The position numbers and the translations under genes were made by a program. Source: Pomphorhynchus laevis (lineage: Eukaryota; Acanthocephala; Palaeacanthocephala; Echinorhynchida; Pomphorhynchidae). From it: a DNA stretch of 64,000 bases. Positions 1 through 11,371 of the stretch are shown one piece after another. Location of the stretch: the NCBI GenBank assembly GCA_012934845.2, contig WNNJ02002664.1, positions 1-64,000 of the forward strand, read 5' to 3'. A model generated the notes under the pieces. The model was not told where the DNA came from. It saw only the letters and a program-made list of their open reading frames with translations, and did not search any database. Position 1 is the first letter of the stretch. Every line of letters starts with the position of its first letter.

Positions 1-589
1 ATTTGATTATAATTAAATTATTATATTTAATTATATTTATTATATTATATAGCATATTAAAAAACTAATTTCTGATCGCAAAACCAAAATATAAAGCGAA
101 TTTTTAAATTATTATGTACACGCAAAAATTTACATGTAGAAAATTTATAAAACAATTTATAATTTAAAAATACTTTAATATTCGGTTATCTATTTAGGCT
201 TATTAATTTAGTCTAAATAACCGAAAGCGAAGTGCTTACTTTGCTTAACATTAACTTAATAAAATTTTATAACGTTTAAATTTTACAATTCAAAGTCATT
301 TAAAAGTTGTCATAATTTTGGTTAATTTAACTTCTTGACTATTTTAAAGTTAAGATAAAAAATAATCTTATATTATTTAATAATCGAATCATTAATGCTA
401 CTCAGTGACCATGATGAAATAATAATGAAACGACAAAAAAAACAAATGTAACTATAAAACAGACCATTCGGTAAAATTTCATGTTTTTATATCAATATGT
501 AATGATAAACACAATTTAGAAATAAAACATTTTCAAATTTTGTGAAAATTCAAATGTGGGACTCTTAGTTCTTGCTAACTACTTTAAAT
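1..589. other. AT-rich sequence, no gene seen
   Basis: Low-complexity AT-rich sequence with no open frame of note and no recognised repeat. It precedes the terminal repeat of the Penelope-like element. Confidence 0.6.
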
Positions 590-2930
590 TAGACGAATTA
601 AATCAGCTAACTGAGTCTACGTATTGTTATATAATTATAAAAAACATAATAATGCTAAATCAAAATTTAATAATTAAATAATAAAATTAATAATTGTTTT
701 TAGATTTTCTATAATTTAAATCAAGTTAAAAAAAATTAAAATAAACGTCATTTTTATGAATTGACTAATAAATAACAGACGTTGTATCAGAATAAGAATA
801 AGAGGTCATCAGGAGGAACTGCTATGCTATCAGGTTTCGGCCCCTATTTCTACCCAACATAGCAGCGGGGCCAAATACATGCTAATGATGTATTTCCTCT
901 GAAATAACTATCTAGTATCTTATTCTAATGCAAAGTATATTATTTATTATCCATCCATAAAAATTTGACACTTAAGAGTTTAAATTTATTCTTTATATTA
1001 TTGTGTTGATTTATATATTTTACTATTTTCTGCTTAATGTTATTTTTATAGTAACCTAGTTTAAAATATGTATCTATTAAATTATTTAAATGATTTTGAA
1101 GAAATAATATCATTACATATTGTTGCAATTCTTAAAATTTCATTATTTAATGTATTGTATTTTATATTATATGGTATGCATGAATGCTCATGCAAAAATA
1201 TGTTTCTTGTAAATTTAAATATGTCATCTTTACGATATAAATTGATAGTAGTTTTAGTTAATGTTAATTTAATGTTCATATCTAGATATACACCTTCTTT
1301 ATCATTTATATTGGTTTTGTTAAGAATAAGGCTTTCTGGATAAATGTGCTCACTAATTGAATAAAAATTATTAGAATTAAATACACATATATCATCATTG
1401 TATAGAAACATATATTTCATATATTTATATTGTTTAGATTTAGTTTTTACACAGTTATGAACAAATTCATATTCTATAAAGCTTAAAAACAAGTCAGCTA
1501 TAATTGGGCTACTATTACCACCCATTCGAATACCTTTTACTTGTCTAAATATAGATGTCCCTACTGTTAAATAATTTTGATTTATCAAAATATTTAAGGA
1601 TTCTATTAATTCAATTTTATCCATATATTTATATTTTTTGATGGTTTAATTTTTGTTAGATAGGCGTTATAATTATTATAACATATATATGTATATCTTT
1701 TTCCGAATATAAGGTTAATTAATTTTACTAACGCTTCTTTAATATCTACTAAATCTAGATTTGTATAAAGCGTACTAAAATCGTATGTATTTATATTTTG
1801 AAAATTTATTCCTTTTGTCTGTTCTAAAAATTCTTTTGTAGAATTAATACTGAAATAGTGTTTTATACCAGTATTAATTTCGATTACCTTGCAATATTTT
1901 TTAAAATGTGCTTTAATTACTTTAAGTATTTTATTCATATAGACAGAAAGTGGTTTTAATGTACATTTAAACGCACTACATATGAACCTAGGTTTTATTG
2001 GATTTTTGTGTAATTTTGGATTCCAATATAATATAGGTATAGTTTTATTATCTAATTCAACCTTTATACCCTTTTTATCCATTATAGAACAGTGACTTGT
2101 AATAATTGTTTCTAAACTCAACTCACTACGTTCATATGTTGGATTTACATTTAAATCATTAGAATTAACCTCTTTCATTAGTATATCATAATAAAGCTTT
2201 TTGCATATGAAGACAAAGTTATTACTAGCTTTGTCAATAGTTGTTATTATATAGTTATCCTTTAATTTAGTAAGTTCTTTATACATATCTTTATTAATTT
2301 TATCTTTCTTTTATAATTGTTTGTTATTTTCATTTTATTTTTAATTTTATCAAATATATAATCTTTCCAAATTTTTATCTTAGATATATTCTAGCTTTCA
2401 CTATTAATCAGCTTACTAAAGTAATCATTTAAGTTATTATATAACGAACTGTAAATTTTATTTTTGTCGTTGTTGTTATTTAATCTATATTTATACCCTT
2501 TTGATAGCAGCTTTCTTAATTCACAATTTTCAATTAATTCTAGATTATGGGTACATATATGTTCATTTATTTTATCAAAACTAAGACTTTTACAATTGCA
2601 TTCTGTTTCCATTATGTTTCTAATATTATCGTTACATATTGATTTTAATTCTTTATTATAATTACAAATTTTTCGTCCTAATGGTGGTAGGAGTTTATAC
2701 CTTATTTTAGGAATATATTTACTTAAATCTGACCCTATTATTTCTTTAATTTTAGAATTATTTAAAAGTCCGGCTATATTTATGTTATCTATACATTTAT
2801 TAATGAAGTTTATGGTTAATGTATATTTTCTATTGTTATTATTTACATTTATTGTATGATTATAATATTTTGTATTACAATAACTGTCTATTATACAACT
2901 TAGCCTATCATAGTCGTTATATAGTCATTA
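590..2930 (-). mobile_element. Penelope-like retroelement, broken copy with terminal repeat
   Basis: A Penelope-like element (PLE) read right to left. The N-terminal part (about 2,930-2,390) has the block CNCKSLSF...HICTHNLELIEN...LRKLLSKGYKYR, typical of animal PLE proteins. The reverse transcriptase follows (about 2,290-1,080) with YWNPKLHKNPIKPRFI, YDFSTLYTNL, the MGGNSSPIIADLFLSFIEYE block and an active-site region of the YxDD type. The thumb ends near 945 with KFLWMDNK and a stop. No GIY-YIG endonuclease is visible after the thumb. The terminal repeat (about 905-590) recurs at 24.9-25.4, 27.1-27.5 and 45.5-45.7 kb. The coding part is broken, with a few breaks. Family assignment is firm; the outer borders are approximate. 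Confidence 0.85.
805..905 (-). repeat. PLE terminal-repeat core with pseudoknot-forming segments
   Basis: On the minus strand the segment holds GGCCCC, CTGCTATG, then GGGGCC and CATAGCAG, in that order. The two complementary pairs interleave, so they could form a pseudoknot. The same segment at 27.17-27.26 kb keeps both helices through C-to-T changes that leave G-U pairs. The RNA meaning is inference. Confidence 0.5.
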
Positions 2931-3290
2931 AATATTAAATCACCTTTTTGTTAATTATTTAGAGCATCCAAAAATGATTAATGAATTTAAACTTTGTAAT
3001 GTTGACCGAACATAGCCACATAACGTGCAATATCTATTATTAATAAATCTTTTAGATAGCGAGGAAACATGACCGCATGTCAACATATGACAATGTGCAT
3101 TGTTCTCCGATTTAGATAAAGAACCAGAACAAAAATTATAAATGTCAATATATTGTTATCAACAATGCCATCAGCCATGTATATATTATTAACTAATACA
3201 TTACAAGGCATTTTACTGACTATAGCATAGCAATTTTGCGATTTCTTGGCGTTTAAAGACACTGCTCTTTACTTATTATAATGACTCTTT
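2931..3290. other. Intergenic, no gene seen
   Basis: AT-rich sequence between the PLE and the SINE cluster. A 60-codon minus-strand frame at 3,080-3,262 has no recognisable features and is probably chance. Confidence 0.5.
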
Positions 3291-3294
3291 TAAT

Positions 3295-3490
3295 CAGATA
3301 AGTTTAACATGCTTTCATTTAATTTGATTGCATCTGTGAGCTGAATTTTTCCTGATTGTGGTACGATATTATCCTCACAGGTATTGCTCTTAGTTCATCC
3401 GTACACTTGTGCTGATTGGATTCGAACTCATTACATTTGTATCGCGCTTCAAAGCTACATCCACTAGGCTAGCTGATCCAGTGGTGTAAA
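3295..3490 (-). mobile_element. tRNA-derived SINE
   Basis: Read on the minus strand, an A-box-like TAGCCTAGTGGATG (3,472-3,459) is followed about 40 nt later by a B-box-like GAGTTCGAATCCAATC (about 3,430-3,415), the spacing of an internal RNA polymerase III promoter in a tRNA-like head. The body continues to about 3,295 with AATACCTGTGAGGATAATAT and GTACCACAATCAG. It does not fold as a functional tRNA to the eye. Body fragments recur at 3,555-3,700 and, inverted, at 3,745-3,805. Confidence 0.7.
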
Positions 3491-3554
3491 TATGCATTTA
3501 TGTATATTACTTTTAATAGGGGATAATATTCTAACGATCTATTAAAAATTACTA

Positions 3555-3700
3555 TTTGTGTGTGATCCGCTAGCCGGATCACCGTTTTTCATGCTGCAAC
3601 TTACAATGAATGTTTTTAATTTAATAAGATTTCACGTGTGAGCTGAAATTCTTCTGGTTGTGGCACGATATCATCCTCACAGGTATTGCCTCTATTCTTG
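3555..3700 (-). mobile_element. SINE fragment, second copy
   Basis: The minus strand repeats the body of the adjacent SINE (AATACCTGTGAGGATGATAT, then CGTGCCACAACCAG and CAGCTCACA) but lacks a clear tRNA head. A GTGATCCGGCTAGCGGATCAC segment near 3,560-3,582 is a small imperfect palindrome at its start. Confidence 0.55.
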
Positions 3701-3744
3701 ATACAACAAAATGCCTGCTGTATCGAAAATAGGTCATGCTGTAT

Positions 3745-3805
3745 CAAAAATAGGAACAACACATGTGAGAATAATATCGTGCCACAATCAGAATAAAATA
3801 TCTAA
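3745..3805 (+). mobile_element. SINE body fragment, inverted
   Basis: The plus strand carries ACATGTGAGAATAATATCG followed by TGCCACAATCAGAA, the body of the same SINE in the opposite orientation. It forms an inverted pair with the copy at 3,640-3,700. Confidence 0.5.
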
Positions 3806-3984
3806 TGTAAATTAATAAGATTCATATGCAATTAATATTAATTGCATATTGAATAATTGCATATTCAATGATATTGAATGCTACCTGAGTATATATAATA
3901 CATCATGTATTGTTTTAAAAATGTTTGTAAATAAACATTATATATCAATATATTATATATAATATATTGTATATATATCAATAT

Positions 3985-4135
3985 ATTATACTAATAATAT
4001 TATATAATAATATTTATAATACTAATATTATAGTAATATTATATAATAATATTTATAATACTAATATTATAGTAATATTATATAATAATATTTATAATAC
4101 TAATATTATAGTAATATTATATAATATTAGATATA
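3985..4135. repeat. 39-bp AT tandem repeat
   Basis: About 3.5 copies of a 39-bp unit made of TAATATTATA-type sequence. Because the period is a multiple of three, it stays open by chance and reads as a 13-residue repeat. This should not be taken as a gene. Confidence 0.75.
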
Positions 4136-4139
4136 ATAC

Positions 4140-5260
4140 TATTTACATCGTACACATCGTGCTTTTATGTTTTTCATTTGTTGAGGTTTAAATGCTATAA
4201 TATAATATTTTTTCTAAAATCCTAAATATAGAATTTCAAAAATACTAAAATATCCAAATAAAGTAAAAAAAGTACCTGTTTACTAGCGCTTAATGCTTTT
4301 AATTTAATCACTACAGTGTAATATTTTCTGACATCCTTAGCTTACACTAAAGAGTATCGATAAATCTAAACCTAAATAGCTTTAATAAATCTAAATCTTA
4401 AAACTAGGTTTATAATTTAATAGATGTTTAAATTAAATACTATGATTAAAAGTGTCAAATCAATGTATTAAACTTAAAATTTGATTTTATTCTAAATAAA
4501 TATCAGCAGTTTACTTAGGAGTCGGTATAAATCACGTGGGATTCACGATGATTAAAGTTGCCTTAGTGAATACAATTTATTTGTCTCTATAAATTCAATT
4601 GACATATCAACATGTCAATTTAGTTTAAAATTCCAAAATCAGAATTTTTATCAACGAAAAAAATGAATCTGATTAGCTCCACTAACAATTGTTCACTTCC
4701 AACAATAATTAATGTTGTAATAAATAAATTATTGTTATTTTACTCTATATTTTCATTGACTTATAAGAAGTGATATAATGACCATTTTTAATACTGTATC
4801 GTTTAAATGGTAACATAAAATAATAAATTTACTTTAATTTTTTAATTTTATATAAGCATTTAAATTTATAATAATTATTTTTTATAATGCTATATTATTC
4901 AAATTGAACAACTTATATGGTAAAGAATTATTTTGTATCAAATTTTGTAGCTATATATTTAATGATTTCAAATTTTAAAGTAATTTAAAATTTGCAACAT
5001 TTATTCTATATTCAAATGCAGTTTGTTTTGTACCAAAATAAATTATGGTAATAACTAAAGGTTCCTTATGCTTATTAATAGCCAACATTCAACAACTATC
5101 AAAATATAGATTTACTTGAAAAGCTTACAACAATATCTCCATAAAAATGATTAGCCTGATAATTCAAATTTATCGTAATTTATCGGTCAAATGATAAAAA
5201 TTAATAATTTAAAAAAATAATATTGTAATATTGAACAAAATGCTTCAATCATATTTATAA
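4140..5260. other. AT-rich intergenic, no gene seen
   Basis: No recognisable coding, RNA or repeat feature. Confidence 0.5.
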
Positions 5261-5261
5261 A

Positions 5262-5440
5262 CCAATTGAGCAGTACGCTGCATTTCGGTATCGGTGAATA
5301 GGGTCAGCTACTGATACAAGGTAGTTACCTTATCAGCTACTGATCAGTGATCCTGATGATCACTCCACTCGTCTGCTTTATTAGCAGTTAGATGGAATAA
5401 AAAACATTGAAAAACTCCGCCTAGGATTGTCACAATCTTG
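5262..5440 (-). repeat. Diverged copy of the 372-bp repeat end
   Basis: Contains CAGTACGCTGCATTTCGGTA followed by CAGCTACTGAT (twice) and CCACTCGTCTGC, the same blocks as in the repeats at 8.15-9.2 kb. It lies directly before the RTE LINE, so this sequence may be tied to RTE mobilisation. Confidence 0.55.
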
Positions 5441-5469
5441 GCTGAAAAAGGAAGAGGGTTGGAGTGGCA

Positions 5470-7890
5470 TCCCAGCAAATGTACTAGAACAACATCATGA
5501 CAACAAATTTACAAGTCCCGTTGACCGGGTTTGCGAAAAATAAAATTGGGCTGCCGAGTCATCGACGAACTCGACTAAAGAAGCAAGTTGTCACGGCCAT
5601 CAGAACGGCTAGTCGAAACTTCGGATCGATGACAGGGAGAATCAGTGAAGTATTAGGTATGACGTGGAGATGGAAAATTCGCATTCTCGCCGTCCAATAA
5701 ACCCGATGGCAAGGATCGAAGTCCAGAAACCTTAGAGATGGCTATAAGTTTAATTTCAGCGGTGTACTCGAAAGAAAGAAATTGTGTAGGGTGGTAATTG
5801 GTCGATAACTTATGGATAATCTTAGGAAATAAAGATAACAAGCGATTGAGTTATATCCCTGATGATAAACTTGCATTGGGAGAGTATCACAATCGTTTTC
5901 GTGTATGCTCCACAAGTTGGCTGCAGTAATTAATAGAAATAGTAATTCTGGTAAGACCTATTTGAAATAACCACGACAAGATACTGTCTATATGTGATAC
6001 TCGGATATTTCAATGGCCACGTCGGATCGAGATATGGCTATGAACGAACCAACGGCGGACATAGCATAGGGAGGATAAATGCCGACGGTACAAAGCTTTT
6101 ATATTATTCGGTGGCTAAGGAATTGCGTTTAGCCAATACATTTTCCCAAAAAGCACCTAGATTTTTTTCACGCATTCGAGTGATAAAAATTCTAGCCATA
6201 TCGACTTTATTTTATACCCGATAGCCACATGAAGGGATGTGGTAAACGCCAAAACGATTTTAGGAGAAGAATGTGTCCCACAACACAGAGTGATAGTAGT
6301 GTACCTGAGGATAAGGACGAAATAGATACAAAATCATTGACCATCACTCCGAAAATCAAATAGTGGAAGATGAAAGTCTATTTCCTGAAGAACGAATTAA
6401 AGCAGCACTTGTCCCGAAATCGAATGTTGAAGTGAGAGATTCTGAAGTCTGTTGGAATAAAACGGCCTCAATCATCCTTGAAGAATCAAAGACAATTCTT
6501 GGACTGTCACAAGGGAAAACCACCACTAAACAAGGAGGCTTGGTTGTTGAATTAAACAGTTAAAGATACCGTCAGTCGGAAAAAGACGGTAAAAAAGAAA
6601 CTGGACTTTGATCCAACGGTCGAGAATAAAAAGGTGCAAGAAAGCAGGGGAAAAAATGCGACGCGTAAGTGTGTCATTGCAAAAGGTGAAGCCGATTAGT
6701 AAATAAATGATCAATTCGAAAAGAATAATGGAAGATATATCATATTTAAGTTGGTCAGAATCCGAGATAAAATGCGAAAGATATTTCATATCTAAAATTA
6801 ACAATGACAGTTGTAGGAGAATCTTTGATCTAAATGACGATATCCTAATGAGATGGAAAGAATATTTCTGAAATCTGCTGAATACAGTGATTTTCGATTA
6901 CCTCTTGAAGAAGCGTGACCTAATACCAATATCATTCGGCCATACTCTTGCGAGGATGTATCGTCGCAAATGAAGAAGATGAGAAATGACAAGAGTGTTT
7001 GACCAGACAATATTGCGATTTAAGTATGAATATTTCTAGAGAGCGAAGCTATCAAGGTTTGGCTCTCAGTCCTCTTTTATTTGTGACACTCGTGGATGTT
7101 TTGGGGACTGTACATACCAGTTCAAGATCGCCATGGACAATGCTGTTCGCAGATGGCCTGGTCGAAAAACAGCTAGAAAGTTGATTTTAGATACTGGAGA
7201 GCAACGGATTGAAAATAAGTCGGACCAAAACATTGTATATGGATCTAGAAAGATTGACATTGGAAGGAGTCGAAATAGGAGAAAGATACGATATCATATA
7301 CCTAGGAAGGATGAAGTATGTGCCGAATTCATTAGCGCCAGAGATTGGACTGAGGATACAAAGTGCCTGGAGAAACCGACGGAAAACCTCGGGTATTCTA
7401 TGCGATATACGAGTAACGACAATCTTGAAAGGACGCATATGCGATGATGTCGTTCGACCAGCGATGATTTATGCTGTTGAGACCCGGCAACAAAAGCAGA
7501 AGATATTCACAAGTTAGCAGTAAATGAGATGAAATGATCAGAAGGCTCGCTGGTATCACAAGGACCAAGTCCGCAACACTGATATCCAGATGTTCAAAGT
7601 GGACTCAATACGAGACGTTTTCGTCCGAAAAAGGCTACGATAATTCGGTCATGTAGCAGGACTAGATGACAATTACTGGATAAGAAGCGCTAAAAGGTCG
7701 GAATCGAAGAGAAACGACGTCGCGGAAGGCGAAAGAAACGCTGGAAGATTGTGTCAAAGAGGATATGAAGTCTCTGGGAATAGCAACTGATATAGGACAC
7801 GAGATGGTCCAAAATTCTTCGGTGGAGAAGTTGTTGGCAGCAACGACCTCTCTGTGAAAGATTAGCTAAAGAAAAGAAGAGAATATAGAT
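5470..7890 (+). mobile_element. RTE-clade LINE, near full length but decayed
   Basis: One degenerate endonuclease-reverse transcriptase reading frame. The AP-endonuclease start is near 5,590-5,690 (TASRNFGSMTGRISEVLGM). The GDFN-type block is at about 6,000-6,180 (GYFNGHVGS, ERTNGGHSIGR, ADGTKLLYYS, ELRLANTF). The RT block lies near 7,045-7,190 (GLALSPLLFVTLVDVLG, PWTMLFADG), followed by GLKISRTKTLYMDLERLTLE, YLGRMKYVP and IKL/ILKGRICDDVVRPAMIYAVE (7,200-7,490), and an RTE-type tail to about 7,860. Many stops and frame changes separate these blocks, so it is an old dead copy. The motif order is diagnostic of RTE-clade LINEs. Confidence 0.88.
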
Positions 7891-7894
7891 TGAA

Positions 7895-8850
7895 TAAAAT
7901 ACTTCCTTATTACATTTTTGAAATTTAATTGAAATAATTTATGATTTTAAATAAATCAAAGCTGGTAGGGGAAGGATCTTTCTTTAATTTAAAAGCCAAC
8001 CTATTTTAAAAAGTAATTACTATTATCAAACCAGTCATTTATAGTTTAATTCTGATTTTAAGTTGATTTAATTGGGCAGTCATTTTTACAATTGAAATTT
8101 TTGGTGGCACTACACCGTGATTTAATCCTATCTAAATCCAACAGCAGTACGCTACATTTCAGTATTGGTAGACATCACTAGTTACTGATCAAATACGTAC
8201 GTTTCGATATTTTTTATGTGGGTTGACGATCATTACACCCTTCCTATGTATTGATAATTTGATTGAATGAAAGACTTATTTCATTTACGAATTTGATTGA
8301 AATCATTTCTAATTGTAAATTAAAAGAGCATTGATAGGGGGAGTTTTTACCTTTAATTTAAAAACCTATCTCTACTTTTGCAATTAATTACTATTATCAA
8401 ACTAGTCATCAATGATTTGCTTCCTAATTCTAAGTTAATTTAATTGTGCAGTCATTGTTAACATTGAAATGTTGATGATACTGCAAGTTGCTTTAATGCT
8501 ATCTATAAGCCAACAACGGTTACATTTCAGTATTGGTAAACCTCGTCAGCTACTGATCCAATACTTAGATTTTACGTTTTGGTTCTTCTAATGTTGGCTG
8601 ACGATTATTCTAATCCTCCACTGTATCGACAATTATATTGAATTGAATACTTTTTATATTTTGCACATTTAATTTTAATCATTTCTAATTTTAAATTAAA
8701 TCAACTTTGGTAGAGGAAAGTTCTACCTTCAATTTGAAAATCCACCTATATTTGCAATTAATTACTATTATCAAACTAGTCATATATATAGTTAACTTCC
8801 TAATTTTAAGTTGATATACATGTACAGTTATTGATATTATTGTCCACTAA
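7895..8850. repeat. About 372-bp tandem repeat, 2.5 copies
   Basis: The block ATTACTATTATCAAAC recurs at about 8,016, 8,387 and 8,761, giving spacings of 371 and 374 bp. Each unit also holds CATTTCAGTATTGGTA followed by CTACTGATC, and ends in a low-GC tract. The array starts where the RTE LINE ends. It may be a non-autonomous companion of that LINE or a local satellite. Confidence 0.75.
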
Positions 8851-9245
8851 TACTGAAATGTAGCTGAAGGATGTATAAAGTTTAGCGTATAGCCTGATGA
8901 CTCATAAACTGTGCAATCATTGGAATAAAATACAAGGTATTACAACCTGTGCAATCATTAGAATATAATACAAAACGATGAAATCAGCAATGATTTCAAT
9001 TAAATTTGCGAAATGTAATACAAAAGTCTGTCATTAAATCTAATTGCCAATAAAAGCAGACGAGTCGAGTGATTGTCAGCCAACATTAAAAGGACCGAAA
9101 CGTGACACGTAGGCATTTGACCAGTAGCTGGTGAGGTCCACCAATACTGAAATGTATCTTACTACTGTTGGGTCATAAATAGGATTAAAGCAAAATGCAG
9201 TGTCATCAAAAATTTTAATTGTGTCGATGACTGCCTAATTAAATC
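8850..9245. repeat. Inverted copy of the 372-bp repeat
   Basis: The sequence from about 8,845 to 9,240 is related to the reverse complement of the preceding units: AATACTGAAATGTA at about 8,850 and 9,150, CAGCCAACATTAAAAGGACC at about 9,078-9,096, and AATTAAATCAACTTAAAATT near the end. Together with the tandem copies it makes a large inverted-repeat block. Confidence 0.65.
9097..9139 (+). ncRNA. Hammerhead-like core in the 372-bp repeat
   Basis: GGACC directly precedes GAAA (9,097-9,100); CGTGACACG can form a short stem III, followed by TA. CTGGTGA (9,128-9,134) directly precedes GGTCC, which pairs with the first GGACC as stem II. In the opposite-strand copy (RC of 8,537-8,584) the core is CTGACGA and the stem is GGTT/AACC, a compensatory change. 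Stem I is not convincing, and this copy has G for A in the CUGANGA box. This is a candidate only. Confidence 0.35.
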
Positions 9246-9299
9246 AACTTAAAATTGAAAAAAAATTAATTATTAAATATGATTGGATATGAGGAATTT

Positions 9300-9554
9300 T
9301 CAAATTAACTTTAAATTACCTGATAAATGCTTAATAAGTAAGCTGCCTTGATTGAGGATTGCTTACTTGTATAATATATTAATGAGTAATTTATTTAAAT
9401 TACCTAATTAATGCTTAAATAATTAGTGATAATAATAAAAAAATAAACAACATTTATTTTTTATTAAAAAATGCTTTAGTAATAAAGTCCTAATAAAGTG
9501 TCTTTCATATTATATTCCTAATTCAATTAATTTTGTTGATATAATATATTAATA
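9300..9554. other. AT-rich spacer, nothing seen
   Basis: No recognisable feature. Confidence 0.5.
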
Positions 9555-9710
9555 TTAGCATATTATATCGAAAAGTATTTGATGAACTAACAAGGAAAGC
9601 CGCTTGGAAATTTTCAAGCAAAGTACACCAAAGATACGAGCAATGCATTTCAAATATAAGAAAACTTATGTCATGCACTATTTTAAAAGTAGTTTCTATG
9701 ACTATCAGAA
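9555..9710 (+). pseudogene. Possible host exon remnant
   Basis: An open stretch reads KVFDELTRKAAWKFSSKVHQ, then RYEQCISNIRKLMS and IRMPKLQSLKKQIF, then a stop. Its residue mix is more protein-like than the surrounding AT-rich chance frames. I do not recognise the protein and see no clear partner exons. It could be a piece of an unrecognised gene or chance. Confidence 0.25.
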
Positions 9711-11260
9711 TGCCAAAACTTCAGAGCTTAAAAAAACAGATTTTCTGAAAAATAAAAAGAAATATAGAATTATTTTAGCGGTAATAACGTTTTTTGTAAG
9801 ACCAATTTGTGGATAATATAATTTTCTTTGAACAAATATTAAAAAATAAATATTATAATATTTCAAATATTATACTGAATTATAATAAAAAATTGTATTT
9901 ATTCCATTAATTTGCTTATTATTTCCAGTATCGAAAGACTTGAATCATTAAAAGTAAGACGATGTATTTTGCAATTTATCTAGGTTAATCAAAATAGTTG
10001 ATAAGGTGTAAAACGTATAGGATTAAAACTTGGATCAAACTACTTTCACTACATTTACGTGTCCGTCCAGCCAACCAATATGACATCATTTCATTTTTTA
10101 AGGGCGAAACACGTGCCTATTCGATTACGTATTAAATTCATTGGATGACTGGGCGCACTCGTAAAGCAAGTAGATGCAGTTTTTTACTGGTTTTTATTTT
10201 AAACATTTTGAAATATTATTTATATTATATATAGATATATTGTATATTATATAATGTGTAGTGTATTTATACTTTAATAATTATATTCAATGCAATATCA
10301 TGTTGATTGTATATATTACAATGGTAATAGTTGAAATTAAAAATATTATTTCAAAAATAATACTATCGATTTCTACCTTTTTTGTAAATGACAAAATTCA
10401 ATGTCACAGTAATTTTCATTTCTGTATAATTTGCCAAATTTATCAAAGTCATTAAAATGTTGAAATAAAATTTTCTGCCTCATTTAGCTAAAGACATGTA
10501 AGTAACGAGAGCTTAAAAATGCGGTGATAAATATATATAGATTAAGATCTTTTGAAATTTCTGAATTGGTGACAAAATAAATTTGCTAAAATAGTGACCC
10601 AGCTTTTAGTTATATTTTTAAAAGTAGAAATTCTTATAGAATAAATGATTGTTTATTCATTGCTTAATAATTTTATTTATGCTGTACATAATTGAAGTTG
10701 CTTTACTTTATATTATATCAAATTACTAAAATTAAAATAAGTAAAATGTGAATGACACGTTGTATTTTCCTTATATAATGTACGAATTGAAAATTTTTGA
10801 ATATTCTTTTTTTAATACTAAAATTGACAAATTAAAGATTTTCTAAAATCACATAATCCATAAAATTTTTATGTTTTCGATTAAATTTATATTATTTCTT
10901 AATTTATGGATTTTATTTTCTATCTTGGGAATTAAAAGTTATGTTCGAACTTTTTTTAAGAAAATGTTTTAGCAAGTTTAGATTACAACAGATTAAATCA
11001 TATTGACGATAGACGAAATGGTAGCTTAAGATATTAAATATAGCGAGTTTTACTAGAACAAAGAAAATAATTTCTTTTTATTTGAAAAATTCAATATGTC
11101 GATATCTCCTGCTTTCGTCATCAAGATTAAAATTAAATGTTCACAAAGTTACGTTTTGAAAATTTATGCAAAAATACAAGCATTTATATGCCTCGCGTTT
11201 CTATTTTAAAATAAAAAGAAATTACCGAAAAACAAAACATACATAAAAACAAAATTGAAC
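9711..11260. other. AT-rich intergenic, no gene seen
   Basis: No supported gene. A 64-codon plus-strand frame at 10,261-10,455 is AT-driven and hydrophobic, without recognisable motif. Confidence 0.5.
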
Positions 11261-11265
11261 AAGTT

Positions 11266-11303
11266 TAAGCAGCCAATAAAGTTTGAACTTTCTTGGCTGC
11301 TTA
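11266..11303. other. Strong hairpin before the RLE LINE
   Basis: TAAGCAGCCA (11,266-11,275) pairs perfectly with TGGCTGCTTA (11,294-11,303). Inside, AAAGTT pairs with AACTTT across a 2-nt turn. It sits about 70 bp before the first codon of the RLE LINE and could be part of its 5' region or of the flank. Confidence 0.6.
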
Positions 11304-11371
11304 ATATACTACTTACATTTGAGATAAAATAACATGCATATTTTGTATTACCGTCGGAAACCCCTTGGCGA

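Noticed and set aside
805-930. Hammerhead in the PLE terminal repeat (CTGATGA and GAAA are both present)
   Set aside because: The nucleotides next to the two boxes do not pair as stem II, and no stem III fits. Only the pseudoknot-like pairing is supported.
590-2930. LTR retrotransposon because of terminal repeats
   Set aside because: RT motifs and the N-terminal CNC...KYR block are of Penelope type; no protease, integrase or gag-like region is seen.
3415-3472. Functional tRNA gene
   Set aside because: A and B boxes are recognisable, but the sequence does not close into a full cloverleaf and continues into a repeated body; it is a SINE head.
3967-4191. Repeat-rich 74-codon ORF
   Set aside because: It is a translated 39-bp AT microsatellite-like repeat; the frame stays open only because 39 is divisible by three.
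7133-7447. 104-codon plus-strand ORF within the RTE LINE
   Set aside because: It is an alternative frame over the RT region; the meaningful frame is the one with GLKISRTKTLYMDLE.
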